Source of the DNA: Coprinus comatus
Taxonomy: Eukaryota > Basidiomycota > Agaricomycetes > Agaricales > Agaricaceae
Length of the DNA: 64,000 bases
Direction of reading: 5' to 3'
NCBI GenBank assembly: GCA_034638255.1
Contig: JAWPGT010000077.1
Coordinates: 42,397 to 106,396 of the forward strand
The notes under the pieces were generated by a model that was not told the origin of the DNA, did not search any database, and saw only the letters and a list, made by a program, of their open reading frames with translations. This document shows positions 1-13,691 of the stretch, piece by piece. The stretch's first letter is position 1, and each line of letters opens with the position of its first letter. The translations under genes were made by a program, and so were the position numbers.

Positions 1-2
1 AA

Positions 3-146
3 GGGCTCGCGTGCGTTCTCTTGCTCGAGCAAAGGGATGCATTAATGGATCGAGGTTCCTGGACTGCGGTGTCGGGTCTCCCGGGCGCATTGGCAGGTGT
101 TGTTCTGGTGCATGTTGGAGGACAGATATTCGCTATGGAAATGTGA
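3..146 (+). CDS. possible 3' end of an upstream gene
   Basis: Frame 3 is open from the left edge to a TGA at 144-146 and encodes a Gly/Val/Ala-rich hydrophobic stretch (ALAGVVLVHVGGQIF) near its end. This could be the last exon of a gene starting outside the window. There is no start codon or splice evidence to support it, and another frame is also open here, so this is a guess. Confidence 0.15.
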   Translation, partial: GLACVLLLEQRDALMDRGSWTAVSGLPGALAGVVLVHVGGQIFAMEM

Positions 147-474
147 GGTTGGGCGGCAATGAGCCGTGGGCTGGAGGACTTACAACCATGAGATGAGGAA
201 GAAAAGAGAATTGATTATGTAATTAGTGGTTGATTGATGCAAGTGATGGAAACAGTGTTTTATGACATATGGATACTCTCTGGCAACCTTGGGACTGATG
301 TATCTGTTCGTGTGCTCGCTTGATTCTCTTTCTCTCTCATTCTCTCTGGTCTTCCCGCTCTGCAGCAAGTCTGCACGCCATTCTTTTGTTTTCTTTCTTT
401 TAGGATTCAGGAATCCCATTTCTCGACTGTTCTGTCTGGAAATGTACTGCAGATAACCACATTGATTGTGATAA
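147..474. other. intergenic, presumed promoter of the 7-helix protein gene
   Basis: No coding exon could be supported here. The stretch contains pyrimidine-rich runs around 321-412 (tctttctctctcattctctctgg and similar), which are common upstream of basidiomycete start codons. The next gene starts at 475. Confidence 0.4.
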
Positions 475-3400
475 ATGGACACGCTCGCTGCACCAAATAC
501 GCAACCCAGTGTCATCTCCGCAGATTCTTGTCTTTCCCTTGCTTCAGTTTTACGATGCGTCTTCCTTGAAAAGCCCGGCCATTCTGCGAATCGTCTCCAC
601 GCTGCACTTCTCATTATCCCCGTTGCCCTTCAATTAATCGCTTCGCTTTCTCTTGTTTTCACTACCTCAAGGTCTGGCCGGCGAGTTCCTTCTTTTGTGT
701 GTCTGGAGTCAACACTTATCTTCTCACAGAGAACACCTACTCTTGGTCGCCGAAGGATGTGTCTACTTTTTTCTTTCTCTTCTGGAGGTTATATCCCATG
801 AAACACCCGCCGTGCGGGACCGTGTACCAATATTCCGGGCCATCGATCAAACAATAGGTACGCACTCCAAAAATGAATGGTATATCATCTAGCATACTGA
901 ATGGAAATAGGTGCACTTTCATTTCTACAAATAGCTTTCTACATGATGTTTCTCTATGCCTTTGTTCGCCGAGAGGTCATGCCTATCATCCCGACCCGTA
1001 TCAAGCGCATCAGTCAGCCCTTACTACTCTTATTCATACCTGCTGTCATCGCAATGAACACTGTTGCTTCCTTCGCTGGTATTTCTTACGGTATGTTTCA
1101 CCCCTCATTTGAGGCCTCATCTCATCACATCTAATGAATTTTGATAGCGCACAACCCCTTCATGTGCGATTCATGTCAGAGCGAAATCACTTTGTTTGGA
1201 CTTTCTTTACAGCCCTCACACTTGCATTGTTAACGATATTCCAAGCCGCATGTTTCTGTTTTGCCTTTTATCGACTTATCCGTGCTTTCCTTATACAACG
1301 AAACATCGAGTATGCCTCAAAGGATGCCGCCGTTTTGTATAGAGGTATTGGATGGATCAATATAGGTATCAAGTTGGGTGCAATAGAGACTGTGATAGGA
1401 TACGTTTATTATGGTGTTCCTATTGCCTATGTGAGAAGAATTTTCAGGTTACTATCGAGAATCTTCTTGTGCATTGGTATCGCGAAGGGGTACGTCTTTT
1501 CAAAGAAACTAGGAAATTTCTCTAAAACTAACTTTCTACAGGGTAGACGAAACGGAGGATTTTGAAGTCATTCAGAAGGAACTCAAATCTAAAAACGGAT
1601 TTCGGCGTTCCAAGGTCCGGAACTTCATTTCAAACCCCCGTCTGAGCACCTTCCACCACCTTTCACCTACTGCTACTGCTTTCCATGCTATTCCCCGTGC
1701 TCCCCCCAATCTAAACTACACTTCGTTAGTCACAAGGAATATCCCATCCGTTGGTCCGAAAGCCCATCCGTATTCATTCGGCGCCCCGCTACCAATGGTT
1801 GAGGAGCAGCAGGAAAAAACCATGTCTCCAAGCGGATCTCTTACACAAGGTCTACCAGGAATGTCGGAATTCGCACTTGTCAAAGCCCAGCGAATGTCCC
1901 AGAAATCTAGGGGAAACCAGAGGGTTACCGTACTCTTTCACCAAGGCACTCCGACCCTCCACCTTCGTCTTTCCGACCTCGATATGCCTAGCCCCAGAAT
2001 TATTGTCGATAGCATGAGGAGCCAACGCACAAGTGATCTCACGTCGAAAGAAGCAAAAGAGGGGTGGTTCAGTACCAGCGAATCAAACCGCACCACAATG
2101 AAGGAAAAGTCAAGATTCAGTACGGCTAGCAGTGAGGTAGCAGTTACGGTCTATCCTGCCTCGACTGTAAATGGTGATTCCACGAACCACGGCTATGTTG
2201 GACAAGATGCGTTGTACAGATACGGACTCAACCCATATGGATATGTTTCGTCTGCTCCCACGTCTCGTGCATCAAGTTCCTTCCCTACAGCTGGTCATGG
2301 TCATGATCAAGAGATGGCTACCACTGGAATTCATGAATATTCACCTATCAACCAAACAAACACGCTACAACCTCCAATGCCAGCATATATCAACAATGCC
2401 AAACGGTATTCGGAAGTGTCGACACTATCTGATATGTCGGCGGTTCAGGCGGAAATTGTGAATGTTCCAAGGAGGAAATTGTCGTTCACGAGGCAAAAGA
2501 GTACACTTGCTAAGGCTGTTTTCTACCCGTTCCCACCTACAAGCGTTGCTTTGGCGTTGACAGAGGGTGGATCTGGACCTTCAAACGATGCTACGAAGAA
2601 CGTGGTCCCACAAGCACCTTTGAGACAGCGACCCCTTCCCCAACCGCAACTCCCATCTGATCCTTCTCCAGTCCGAGAGTCAATCTATCGCGAATCCATC
2701 ATTGACAGTGAAGGAAACGTTATTACTGTGACAGCTATCGCACCCTCTCCAGAGCCAAACGAAACTTTGGTGAAAAGAACAACGAAGGCTCTTTCTGGAT
2801 ACTCTGTTGGTTCTGTTCCGGAAACACTACAAGCAGTTCGTGAGCTTGCTAAACATTTCCCGGGCCCTCCGCCGGGTGCTGTTGTGGCAAATATTGGGAT
2901 GTCACATATTCCCGAGGAAACTCCTAGTTTACGGGAGCGTGGATCCACGGAGACTTTGAAAGGCAAAAATTCTCAGGAGGCGATGAGGAATAGAATTCCC
3001 ACTGGTGGTCTACCAAGGCAACAGCCTTTAGGTCCTCTTCCTCCCATTCCTGGCGGTCCTTCACAATCCAGACCACTACCCCCCCAACCTCAATATGCGG
3101 CACCCATTGCACAAACACTTGATCCATTCAATGATGATGATGATACAAGCTATCGTGGAAGTGAATTGTCTCCTCTTTCGATGTCTGTGAAACTTAGGCA
3201 TCCGATGTCGATGATCTCAAATATACCGACAACTGCGGCTACTTCACCTTTGACACCTCGATTTGCATTTGCGTCGTCCAATAACGGTCATGCACAGAGT
3301 CAAGAAGGTGCTGTTTCACCTGGTGTTGTGGATTTTGGTACGGCGTTGAATGAGTGGAATGAGGGTGCTGAAATTTCACCTCCTCCGACTGCTTTTACTC

Positions 3401-3840
3401 ATAGAAGAAGTATGAGTGCAACGACTTTTGGTGAGATCCAAGAACAACAAAGCAGGGAGTATCGTCAACGCAGACCTTCAGATCCAAATTCAAGTCTTGA
3501 TCTTGCAGATGGGAAACCTGTGCGTATTAGGAGTGTTAGAAAATCACCTCGGAGAATTACACCCAAACCCGTGAGGAGTGTTACTAGGGAAAGTATGCAC
3601 TTGCAACCTCTTGTTATTCCTGTTGCCTCTTCTGGCAGGGACGTCCCAGTATCAGCTGTTGGTGGAGTTTCTGCTGTATCGCTTACTGGTCGTGGATTTT
3701 CAGTTGGAAGGAGAGATGTGTATGTTGAAGAACAGCTGGAGGAAAATGGGAGATTAGTGTTACGTGATTCTGAAGTTCTTAGTATGGTTGATGGTGGACA
3801 TGTACCGATTAAGCTGCATGGGAGGAAAGACTTTTTTTGA
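475..3840 (+). CDS. seven-helix membrane protein with long disordered C-terminal tail
   Basis: Five exons fit: 475-671, 730-857, 911-1090, about 1180-1489 and 1542-3840, giving about 1037 residues. Seven hydrophobic segments lie at roughly residues 43-64, 67-88, 109-128, 139-165, 172-198, 220-243 and 247-262. They are followed by about 765 residues rich in Ser, Pro, Thr and Gln without recognisable domains, including proline-rich stretches and an acidic DDDD run. The layout is that of a membrane receptor or sensor with a cytoplasmic regulatory tail, but I do not recognise the family. The third intron is uncertain. The best acceptor by position (tag at 1145-1147, after a ctaat branch site) gives the wrong phase. 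The acceptor at 1177-1179 keeps the frame but makes an 89-nt intron. Two of the other introns are 52-58 nt. The start at 475 is the first ATG in frame with the first helix. Confidence 0.7.
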
Positions 3841-4043
3841 AGGGTAGCTCTGTGATTTTGTATTAGTATACCCCCAGACATTTGTTTGTAGTTAATTTTC
3901 TATTTGATCATTCATACATAAGGGTGGCTGTGCAGTCCAGCTTAGACTCCTAACGTTTCGCACGAACCCTTCATCCCCTACACACCTCCTCCTCCTTCCT
4001 CACACTTTCCTTTCTTTCTTTTACTTTCTAGGGCTGGCTTAGT

Positions 4044-5444
4044 ATGTCTCAACAAAATCCGCAAAAACCTCCGTCGAGAGGAATGGTGGTAGGTTGGTAT
4101 ATGTAATGAGGATGAACCATATGTTCAATGATTGTCATAGACAGGTGTTGTCGCCTTCTACCTTGTCGCGGCGCTGACGGTGAGTATATTGGTTATCTCT
4201 GGTACCCAATGTTGCTGATCGTCTCGTGTTGCTAGATGGTTATGGTGTAGGTTATGCCAGCCTCGTTAACGAATTGATCAACTTACTAGTTATTGCAGTA
4301 ACAAGAAAGTCCTCAATGACACCGACGTCCCTCTGTTCTTCCTATGGGCGCAGCTATCAATAGCTGTTGTTCTATTCATCGTATCCGACCTCCTTCGCTT
4401 ACTTCCAGATCGTCTAACTTTCGATCTTCAAACCTGCAAAGGCTTGATTCCTATGGTTGGTTTGAACGTCGTCGGACTTAGGTATGTTCCTCTTGGAAAC
4501 AATCATTTGAAATACATGTGCGATGCTTATATCAAATACTTAACAGCTTCAGCAATTATACCCTCAAGTTTGTTGACGCATCTTTTTATCAAGTGGCTCG
4601 TGGTCTCCTATTGCCGTTCACAGTCCTAACATCATATTTCTTCCTACACGCACGCCCTTCTCTCTTAATCATCCTCGCCTGCTCAGTTGTAACCGCTGGT
4701 TTCTTTGTTGGTGTTTTCTTGGATGGTACACCGATCTCACCCAAGGGAATTTTCTTTGGGGTTGCCAGCTCAGCCATTACTGCAATTCATTCAGTTGTCA
4801 TCAAACGAAGTTTGAATGTTGTTGGTGGTAGTGCTTTGGCGTTGTCTTGGTATACGAATTTGTTGAGCGCGGCTGTGTTGGCTCCCATTATCGTTTTGGC
4901 TGGCGAAGGACCAGGAGTGTTGAAGCTTTTGTTTGGAGTAACCGAGCTATTGAAACCTGAGGATGCGGTTGATCCTCTTATCACATTTTTGTGGGGTTCT
5001 TTGATCACGGTAAGAATCTCTTTAAGCTTCTTGGTATTATGAGTGATAGATGGGTTCTGATCGTGTTTTTTTTTGTTAGGGTGTTGTTGGATTCCTCATG
5101 AGCATTGCTAGTTTGCTTTCTATTAAGGTTACCTCTCCCATTACACACATGGTTTCGTCTGCCGTACGTGGTGTTGCGCAGTCGTTTTATGGAATGTGGT
5201 ATTTCGGTGATATCATGACTATGTGTGTTATTTACCTATACCTCTCGAGAATTTCGTTTTGACGCATATTTATAGGGGACGCGCATCATCAATTGGCATC
5301 ATTCTTGCCGGTTCGATCTGGTACACCTGGATCAAGCATATAGAAACTTCTCCACCTGCCGCTGCTTCCTCTTCGAAATACGAACGTGTTCCATTGGAAG
5401 AAGTCGAGTCTGGTAATGTTTCAAAAGATACCAAGCCTGAGTAA
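4044..5444 (+). CDS. nucleotide-sugar transporter, SLC35C1 (GDP-fucose transporter)-like
   Basis: Seven exons (4044-4088, 4141-4179, 4236-4246, 4299-4481, 4547-5009, 5080-5222, 5276-5444) give 350 residues, typical of the drug/metabolite-transporter fold with ten helices. The third exon is only 11 nt. The segment around KVTSPITHMVSSAVRGVAQS near the ninth helix and the ending YTWIKHIE resemble the GDP-fucose transporter branch, as does the early NKKVLND segment. Such carriers exchange a nucleotide sugar for nucleotide monophosphate across the Golgi membrane. Substrate assignment is by family resemblance only; a GDP-mannose or triose-phosphate-like substrate cannot be excluded. The C-terminal tail is cytoplasmic in character (KYERVPLEEVES). 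Confidence 0.8.
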
Positions 5445-5801
5445 TTTGATAAAATTGCTCGTGCGTAATATATCATAGAGTATATCACAAGTAGTATTGG
5501 ACATATACATATACTACCATAGTTTCTTTCGCTGTCGTTAGTTTTAGGTATACCTCGTTTCTTTTTCTCATTTTCTTCTGTTCTGTGTAATTTGGGTAGG
5601 AAGGGGTGGATAGATAGATTATTTTGGCTTTTGTCTCCTTTTAATAAAATCTGGTTTAATTGAATTTGAAACGGAGTAAAAGGTAGCCGGAGTTCCCGGA
5701 TCCCAAGGTTTCCCCGCCTTTCTGTTGTGTGATTATTTAAACCCCACGTCTCTCCCCTCTTAGAACGTTTCTTCCCCACTCTCTCTTTATTTCAACCAGC
5801 C
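5445..5801. other. intergenic between transporter and hydratase genes
   Basis: No coding sequence is supported. The stretch should hold the transporter 3' UTR and the hydratase promoter. The 30 bases before the ATG at 5802 are pyrimidine-rich (cttccccactctctctttatttc). Confidence 0.4.
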
Positions 5802-7175
5802 ATGTCTGCTGATCTTTCTAAAGTTGTTGGTCACGTACTTCCTGACAAGCCTGTACGTTACATCTAATAACGAGTATCGAAGAAGTCATTAAAGGGGCTT
5901 CTGTTCTACAGGTTGCTTGGAATAAGCGCGACTTGTTGACTTATGCTGTCGGTGTCGGCGCTAAGGCTGATGAATTCCAGTTTGTCTATGGTATGCTCTT
6001 TATTCTTCTTAACATAATCTTTCACTCACTTTCACAATAGAACTTGGTGGGTCCCCTCTATATTAAGGTTATTGGAAATGTAAATGAATACTTACATTCA
6101 CATAACAGACAAGAACTTTTCACCTATCCCCACATACCCTGTTGTTCTTCAACTCAAAGGCGACGACCAAGATGTCAATCTCTTCTCTGATAGAATCAAG
6201 GGCAGACCTATCCCTGGTATGCCTCCTGTAAACCCTAACCGTGTTGTATGTGATTCTTGTTTTTCTATTAAGAGGGCAAGGGTATACTAATGTGTTGAGG
6301 TGTGTTAGGTACACGGAACTCAATCTATTGAGATTATTAAGGATATCCCTCCCGTTTCTGGATCTGGTTGGACATGGAAGACGAGATATACTGGTGTTAG
6401 TGAAAATAGTATGTGTATATTAACAAAAGTGTGAATATTATTTCTGTGCTAATTTGTATTGCGAATACAGAGACTGGTATTGTCTTGACTGCCGAGAACT
6501 CTCTTGTCAGTCCCGAAGGTGAAGTATATGCCAAGCTCTACGTATGTTCTCTATTCGATTCTATTTCTAATTTTTTTTTGGTTCTGACGAAACCTCCTAA
6601 TGATAATAATAGAGTTCTTCCTTCAATCTCGGAGCCAAGGCTACTGGTGATAAATTCTCCAAATACATTGCAGGTCCACCCCAAGGAAAACCAATTCCTA
6701 AAGACCGTGCACCAGATTACACAGTAACCGAAGCCACATCACCAGATCAAGCCATTGCTTTCCGTCTCAGTGGCGATTATAATCCACTCCATATTGATCC
6801 TTCTATTGGTAAAGCTGCAGGTTTCGGTGGTGTAATTCTTCATGGATTATCAACATTTGGATTTGCTGCTCGTCATGTTATTAAAACTGCTGGTGGTGGT
6901 GATCCTAAGAGTTTGAGATTGTTTGGTGTTAGGTTTACTGCTCCTGTTAAACCTGGTGATACTCTTGAAACTCAGGTTTGGGAAGTTGGTCCTGGACCTA
7001 ATGGAACTACTGAAGTTGCTTTTGTTACTAAAAATTTGAAAACTGGAAAGGTGTGTTCTCTTTTTCATCATCACACGTCTTTTTTGTTGTTGGATGGTTT
7101 ACTAACGAAAATGTGTAGGTCGCTCTGGGTGGTGGTGTTGCATATGTTAGGAAGTCTAGTCAATCTAAACTTTAA
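5802..7175 (+). CDS. peroxisomal MaoC-type (R)-specific enoyl-CoA hydratase (hydratase 2)
   Basis: Eight exons (5802-5852, 5912-5990, 6041-6046, 6109-6245, 6309-6408, 6471-6541, 6613-7050, 7119-7175) give 312 residues. The protein has an N-terminal MaoC half and a C-terminal hot-dog half with the hydratase-2 motif SGDYNPLHIDP, where Asp203 and His208 are the expected catalytic pair, followed by GFGGVILHGL. It ends in SKL, the canonical type-1 peroxisomal targeting signal. The expected role is hydration of trans-2-enoyl-CoA to (R)-3-hydroxyacyl-CoA in peroxisomal beta-oxidation. Here it stands alone rather than fused to the dehydrogenase domains of the multifunctional enzyme. Exon 3 is a 6-nt micro-exon that supplies the last bases of a Glu codon, a Leu codon and the first base of an Asp codon; without it the conserved ELD run before KNFSPIPTYP is lost. 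Confidence 0.88.
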
Positions 7176-7730
7176 TCAGCTAGTTAGTATTCAGACACTC
7201 AAGCTTAAGTGAGCACTGTACAACGTTTTTTGGATATATGCATATGTAATACTATTGGTGTTCCTGATCGTATGTATGATTTGTCCTCACAATTGTATGG
7301 AATGCACCTTTCCAGACCTTTCCCACTCCGGTATGTGGCATTAAATAAGCAAAAAACTACAACGACACATGGATGAATAATGATTTTTCACTTTCTTCAG
7401 AAGTCACTTTATAGATTGTCATACCATGTAAGCGAAAATGACAAATCCTTGTTGCTCAGTTAAAAATAAACTTCGGGATCTTCCAGGACATTGTCATCAA
7501 GCTTACATAGACCACCACGAACTACTACGATTACCACTTCTACTTACTTATCTCCTTACAAAGCCAAACGTACAGTATGCTTGCCCCTTGGCTCATCATG
7601 AAGAATTTCGACATCATCGGTACAGTATATAAGGCCTATCCTCTTGATTCTGAATAGGACAGCAACCCTCGCTTCTCATCTCATCTCATCTTTTCAACAA
7701 CTACATAACTCTCAGCCAAATCAAGAAACG
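7176..7730. other. intergenic, promoter of flavin oxidoreductase gene
   Basis: No coding exon is supported. A TATA-like cagtatataagg lies at 7623-7634, about 100 bp upstream of the ATG at 7731, and is a plausible core promoter. Short open frames here lack codon character. Confidence 0.4.
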
Positions 7731-9472
<1,742 letters not shown>

Positions 9473-9688
9473 ATAGATACCTTTGGTTTCCTTCCGCCCA
9501 GTTGAGGTTTTTGTTCGATAGAGTATTGGATTAGGATTATCTTTCATTATATTACGTCTTCTTATCATTAATATCAGATTCATATGAATCACTCGTTACT
9601 CGTACAACTCAAAACCCCTGATTTTCTAAGTATTAATTGCTATTGTTATTGTCTTTTTACTTTAAAATATGAATTTAAGTTATGCTAC
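9473..9688. other. short convergent intergenic region
   Basis: The oxidoreductase and the minus-strand dioxygenase end tail to tail here. The stretch is AT-rich with no supported gene, so it is presumed to hold both 3' UTRs. Confidence 0.5.
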
Positions 9689-11021
9689 TTAAATCAAACC
9701 TTTCTCAATCTTAGTCTTCAACACTCTAGCTCTATCCATAACAGCGTCCGCTTCTAAATAACACCCCTTTAACCATCTATTCGTCTCACCCTCCTGTTCC
9801 TTCGTGTCCTCTTTCTCATAAAACGCCGTCCTCGCATGTAAAACCCTTCTATTATCGAAAAGAACAGCATCACCTTCATGTAGTGTATACTCAAAGGTAT
9901 TCTTAGGATCATTCAAAAGTTCAGAGAACTTTTTCAATGCAGGATAAAACTCCAATGGAGTATTAAGAGGAAGAGGCGCTTGGAAAGGAGGAGAATAATT
10001 AATATGACTTATTCTTCTAGGTTCAGAGGGATCAGGAGATGGTGGCGATAGTTCGATTGTAGGATGTTCATAGTGGAGATGATGTCCGTCATTGATATAA
10101 TGGAAAGAAACAGGTGAGGTTGTTAAGATATCGAAATATTCGGGATGGGTTTTTCGAAGGGTTTCAGCAGCTGATAATGCATCGACGAATACTGAAGTAC
10201 CTCCTATTACTCGGTTACGAAGACAATGGAGAATTTGATATCGAGGTGGGTGTTGGAAATACCTAAGAGATAGTTTGAATATTATTGGTTACACATATAG
10301 TCAGTAGATGGACTTACAAAAGATCCATATGCAATCCCAAATCCAAGTTGGTATACGCGATATTCTTGCTATCCTTTTTATTCACTACATCCCAAAGTAG
10401 ACCATAAAACGTAGGCCTCAACTCTCCAAACGACTCTCCCAACTTCCTCAACTCGCACTTTTCATTACTAGTCTCCACTGTCGGGATACTGCTAACAAAT
10501 GACAACCCATATTTCGAGAGTTGTGTGATAGCCTTGACGAGTCCCCTTGGAGTCGATATCTCTTCATACGGTACGAAAAGGTCGGTTTTCACAATCGATT
10601 CACGGTCCCATGAATGTTCCTTGATATCCTTGTGGAATTCGAAGAGTTTCCCAGTATCTGAATATGTCTCCAGAAATGAACGAGTAAAGATCGATTGATG
10701 TCCGTCCGTCCAATTAACTTGCAATCCATCATCTGTAATCTTGATCCCGTCTTTCCCTAACGAAACCGGCTTTATATCAACCGGTATATCCGAAGTCTTA
10801 TGATTTTTTTGCCTAGTGGTTGGGTGAATGGATTGTGGTGAAGCTTGACATGAATCTCGGAGCCAGACGTAAGGGAATGTAATATTATTGAGAGAGTGGA
10901 TGGTGACACCAGTTTGAGATGATGTTATGGATGACCATGATCGAGTCCAAGATGGGATGACTTTTGAGGTTCGTTTGAGGTTGGGCGTTATGGCTCGTAG
11001 ATACATTGTAACACCTTGCAA
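9689..11021 (-). CDS. gamma-butyrobetaine / trimethyllysine dioxygenase-like 2-oxoglutarate enzyme
   Basis: Two exons (11021-10318 and 10262-9689, intron 55 nt) give 425 residues. The double-stranded beta-helix carries the iron triad: His231 and Asp233 in GLHMDLLYF, and a distal His377 in RRVLHARTAF with Arg379 positioned for 2-oxoglutarate. The N-terminal region contains the family element FPYVWLRDSC. The family hydroxylates gamma-butyrobetaine or trimethyllysine in carnitine synthesis. The first 30 residues are basic and Ser-rich without acids, so mitochondrial import is possible. In the animal enzymes the LRD segment is followed by a cysteine cluster that holds zinc. Here only one Cys is present and the others are replaced (LRDSCQASPQSIH), so that site is probably absent. 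Whether it acts on butyrobetaine or trimethyllysine is not decidable here. Confidence 0.82.
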
Positions 11022-11389
11022 TAATGTGGTTTATGTGATAAAGGCGGAGGCACGCGAATTCACATTCTCTTGGCCGGGTTCTAGTTCTCCATCTACATGT
11101 TATCTGATAAGATCATAAGAAATAGACTTGCTATAGATCACAACTATGTACCTATTACATTGCATACATGCTGATACGTACTCCATTTTTCAACTTTTCA
11201 GGCATATATAAATGTTTAGATTCTTCGTATCAGTTCATCCATGCAAGGATGGAGTTAATCGTGTTAAGAAGTAGGAAGGGCAAAACCGCCTGGTGGATGG
11301 TCGAAGTACCTAAGGTAATAATAGCGTGGACTTACACATATAACCACTGAAATAAAAAGAAACAGGACGTACAGCAAAGAGTCAGTACT
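11022..11389. other. intergenic between dioxygenase and BTB gene A
   Basis: No supported coding sequence. It includes the dioxygenase promoter (minus strand) and the 3' flank of BTB gene A. AT-rich with no repeats that I could see. Confidence 0.4.
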
Positions 11390-12349
11390 TCAGTACCAAT
11401 GGTACACACCACTCTTTCTATAAAGTTTTTCCACATTTCTGCCCAACTCTGATTGTATCAAATTTTCACAGACTTCTACTTTCCTTAGGGTCTGATGATG
11501 ACTGTTAAGCTTAGAGTTTAAGTCCTTTTCTGTCTTGCGTAAGGAGCTCAATTCCGTCTCTAATGGCTTTTTTACTATTTTCTCTCTCTCCATGATCATT
11601 TGGACGAGTTCCTCGAGTGTCAACAACGCTAATTCTTCTTGCACAGGTGGATTAGAACGAGCTACGGCCTCGATTGCGGATGCAGTCCATTCCTTCAGGT
11701 TACACTTTCTTCCCAAAGATAATTTCGTCGCAAGGGACAGTTTGTCGTGGTCGACATTTTGAACAGCCCATAAGAACAAATCATCGAAAATGAATCGATG
11801 AGAAATGCTCATGAGGTTCGAAAAGTCTTCTTGTCCCAATTGACGTTTTCCATGAGGTCTGGGTTTATACGATTCAAAAAGAAATTCACAAACTTGATTC
11901 AGAACAGTTGAGAATACTAACGAAAGATAGAAATAATCCAACAATGATTTGAATTCTGCAGCTGTGACTCCTTCAAGAAGGATAGGACGTTCGTCATTAA
12001 ATCCTTCCAAACCTTCCTCTGTCTTTCCATTGGGATCACCACAAATATTGGATTCGGCTTCCTTATAACCACAGAACATGTTAGAGAATACTTCTGAACC
12101 TCGAATGAAGAATTGTCGATGGACCCTGAATAGCTCATCCTCCACCTAGTGGTAAGTGGTAATAAGAAATACAAATATACCATGTCCGTTCGAGACATAC
12201 TAAGAATGTGACCATTGTATGGTCTTGAAAGTGCCATTTCTGGGTAATATTCTCCATGGTTTCGGTTGTGTTGCTATGTGTTAAAGATAGGTAAAGTGCT
12301 GAGGTACTAGTGTTGATATCATAGGATTATCATACCTCACTATGCTCAT
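11390..12349 (-). CDS. BTB/POZ domain protein A
   Basis: Four exons (12349-12336, 12273-12201, 12145-11922, 11858-11390) give 259 residues. A short N-terminal leader is followed by the BTB core: QDHTMVTFLVEDELFRVHRQ, FIRGSEVFSNMF and the helix pair FKSLLDYFYLS..PHGKRQ, then SHRFIFDDLF and a C-terminal helix predicted to form a coiled coil. This is the compact BTB form expanded in agaricomycetes; such proteins are assumed to dimerise or to bind cullin-type partners, but no partner can be inferred. The 14-nt first exon and intron positions are shared with genes B and D, which shows recent common origin. The intron between residues FYLS and PHGK uses a gttagt donor, as do B and D. Confidence 0.8.
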
Positions 12350-12551
12350 GGTACGCTTGGGGGACTATGGTGATAAGAAGAGATCCGAAGATAAAGAGGA
12401 GATGATGATAGTGGAGTAACGACTCCCGAGGCAACAAACTGCAACTCGTAAATAGAAAATAAGTCTCACAGATCATGTTCTAGCTCAAGGTAAGTAATAA
12501 GTACTGTAAACCACTTTTTCTTTTTCTTTATTCATTGCATACGACTACAAG

Positions 12552-13445
12552 CTACCATCCACTAAGAGTGTTATAATATTTTCTGCGTCTATGATCCTCA
12601 CGCTCATTGACCAAGTCTATCTGTGACTGATCGTACTTTTCTTGGAGGCATTTCAGTGACTTTCTGATCGTTTCCTCTCTCTCAACCATAATTTTGACAA
12701 TTTCCTGGTAGGTCAGTAACGCCAGCTCGCCTTCTGACGGTGGATCCGAGCGATTTACAAGAACTTGGCAAAAAGATGCAATCCAATCCTTTAGGTTATA
12801 TTTTTTCCCCAAGATCAATTTGGTCATGATGGGAAGCATGGTTTTATCCACTCTTTCAAGGGCCCATGTGAATATATTCTCGAATACGAATCGATGAGAG
12901 ATACTCATAAGGTTCAAGATCTCATCCTGTTCCCATTGATGTTCTCTGTGAGGCCTAATTTATGCTCAGAATAAGACCCAGAACGTTTAAGAAATTATAA
13001 ACTAACGGAAGATAGAAATAATTTAATAATGACTTGAATTCTGCGATTGTTACTCTAGTCAGAGCGATCGGATTGTCATCGCTAGATCCTTCTGAGTTCG
13101 CTGATAGTTTTTCAACCTCGGAATTGGTGTCGGTTGTATTGTTTGTTGATAAACTGAACATGCTAGAAAACACTTCTGATCCTTGAATGAAGAAGTGTCG
13201 ATGGACTCTAAACAACTCGTTCTCCACCTAATAATAGTATGACGATTACATACTGTGAATAAAATGTAGTTCCTAAGTCTCTTTGAAAACATACCAAGAA
13301 TATAACCATCGTGTGATCTTGAAAGTACCATGTACTCTGAGTGCTCTTTGGTACTTCAATTTTGATACTGTTGAGCTGCGTCAGTAAAGATCCTGTACTA
13401 CAGTTTGCTCATTTATAATGAGTCATCATACCTCTCTAAACTCAT
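12552..13445 (-). CDS. BTB/POZ domain protein B
   Basis: Four exons (13445-13432, 13367-13295, 13227-13007, 12954-12552) give 236 residues. It has the same architecture as gene A: WYFQDHTMVIFLVENELFRV, HFFIQGSEVFSSMF, FKSLLNYFYLP..PHREHQ, and SHRFVFENIFTWALERVD. The second exon needs the acceptor at ctcaacag rather than the upstream gacgcag to stay in frame. It sits about 200 bp downstream of gene A's start on the same strand and is clearly a tandem duplicate. Function beyond protein-protein interaction is unknown. Confidence 0.78.
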
Positions 13446-13691
13446 GATTTAAACGTCTACTAGTGATCTTGTTATGTTGAATTGTGAGGTACAATGATAA
13501 GGAGAAGAGAAAGATCGATAACGTCACAGAAACACCACCGACCGGTAACACCCAGAGATGTCCATGAGGACAGTGTGTAATTTATATAATTTGCAGCCCT
13601 TGACACATACAAAAATTTAATAAAGATTGCTTTTCTTTAGCGTAGCTATAATGCAGTAATTTTGCACACAAATACAAGGCCATAGTACTGT

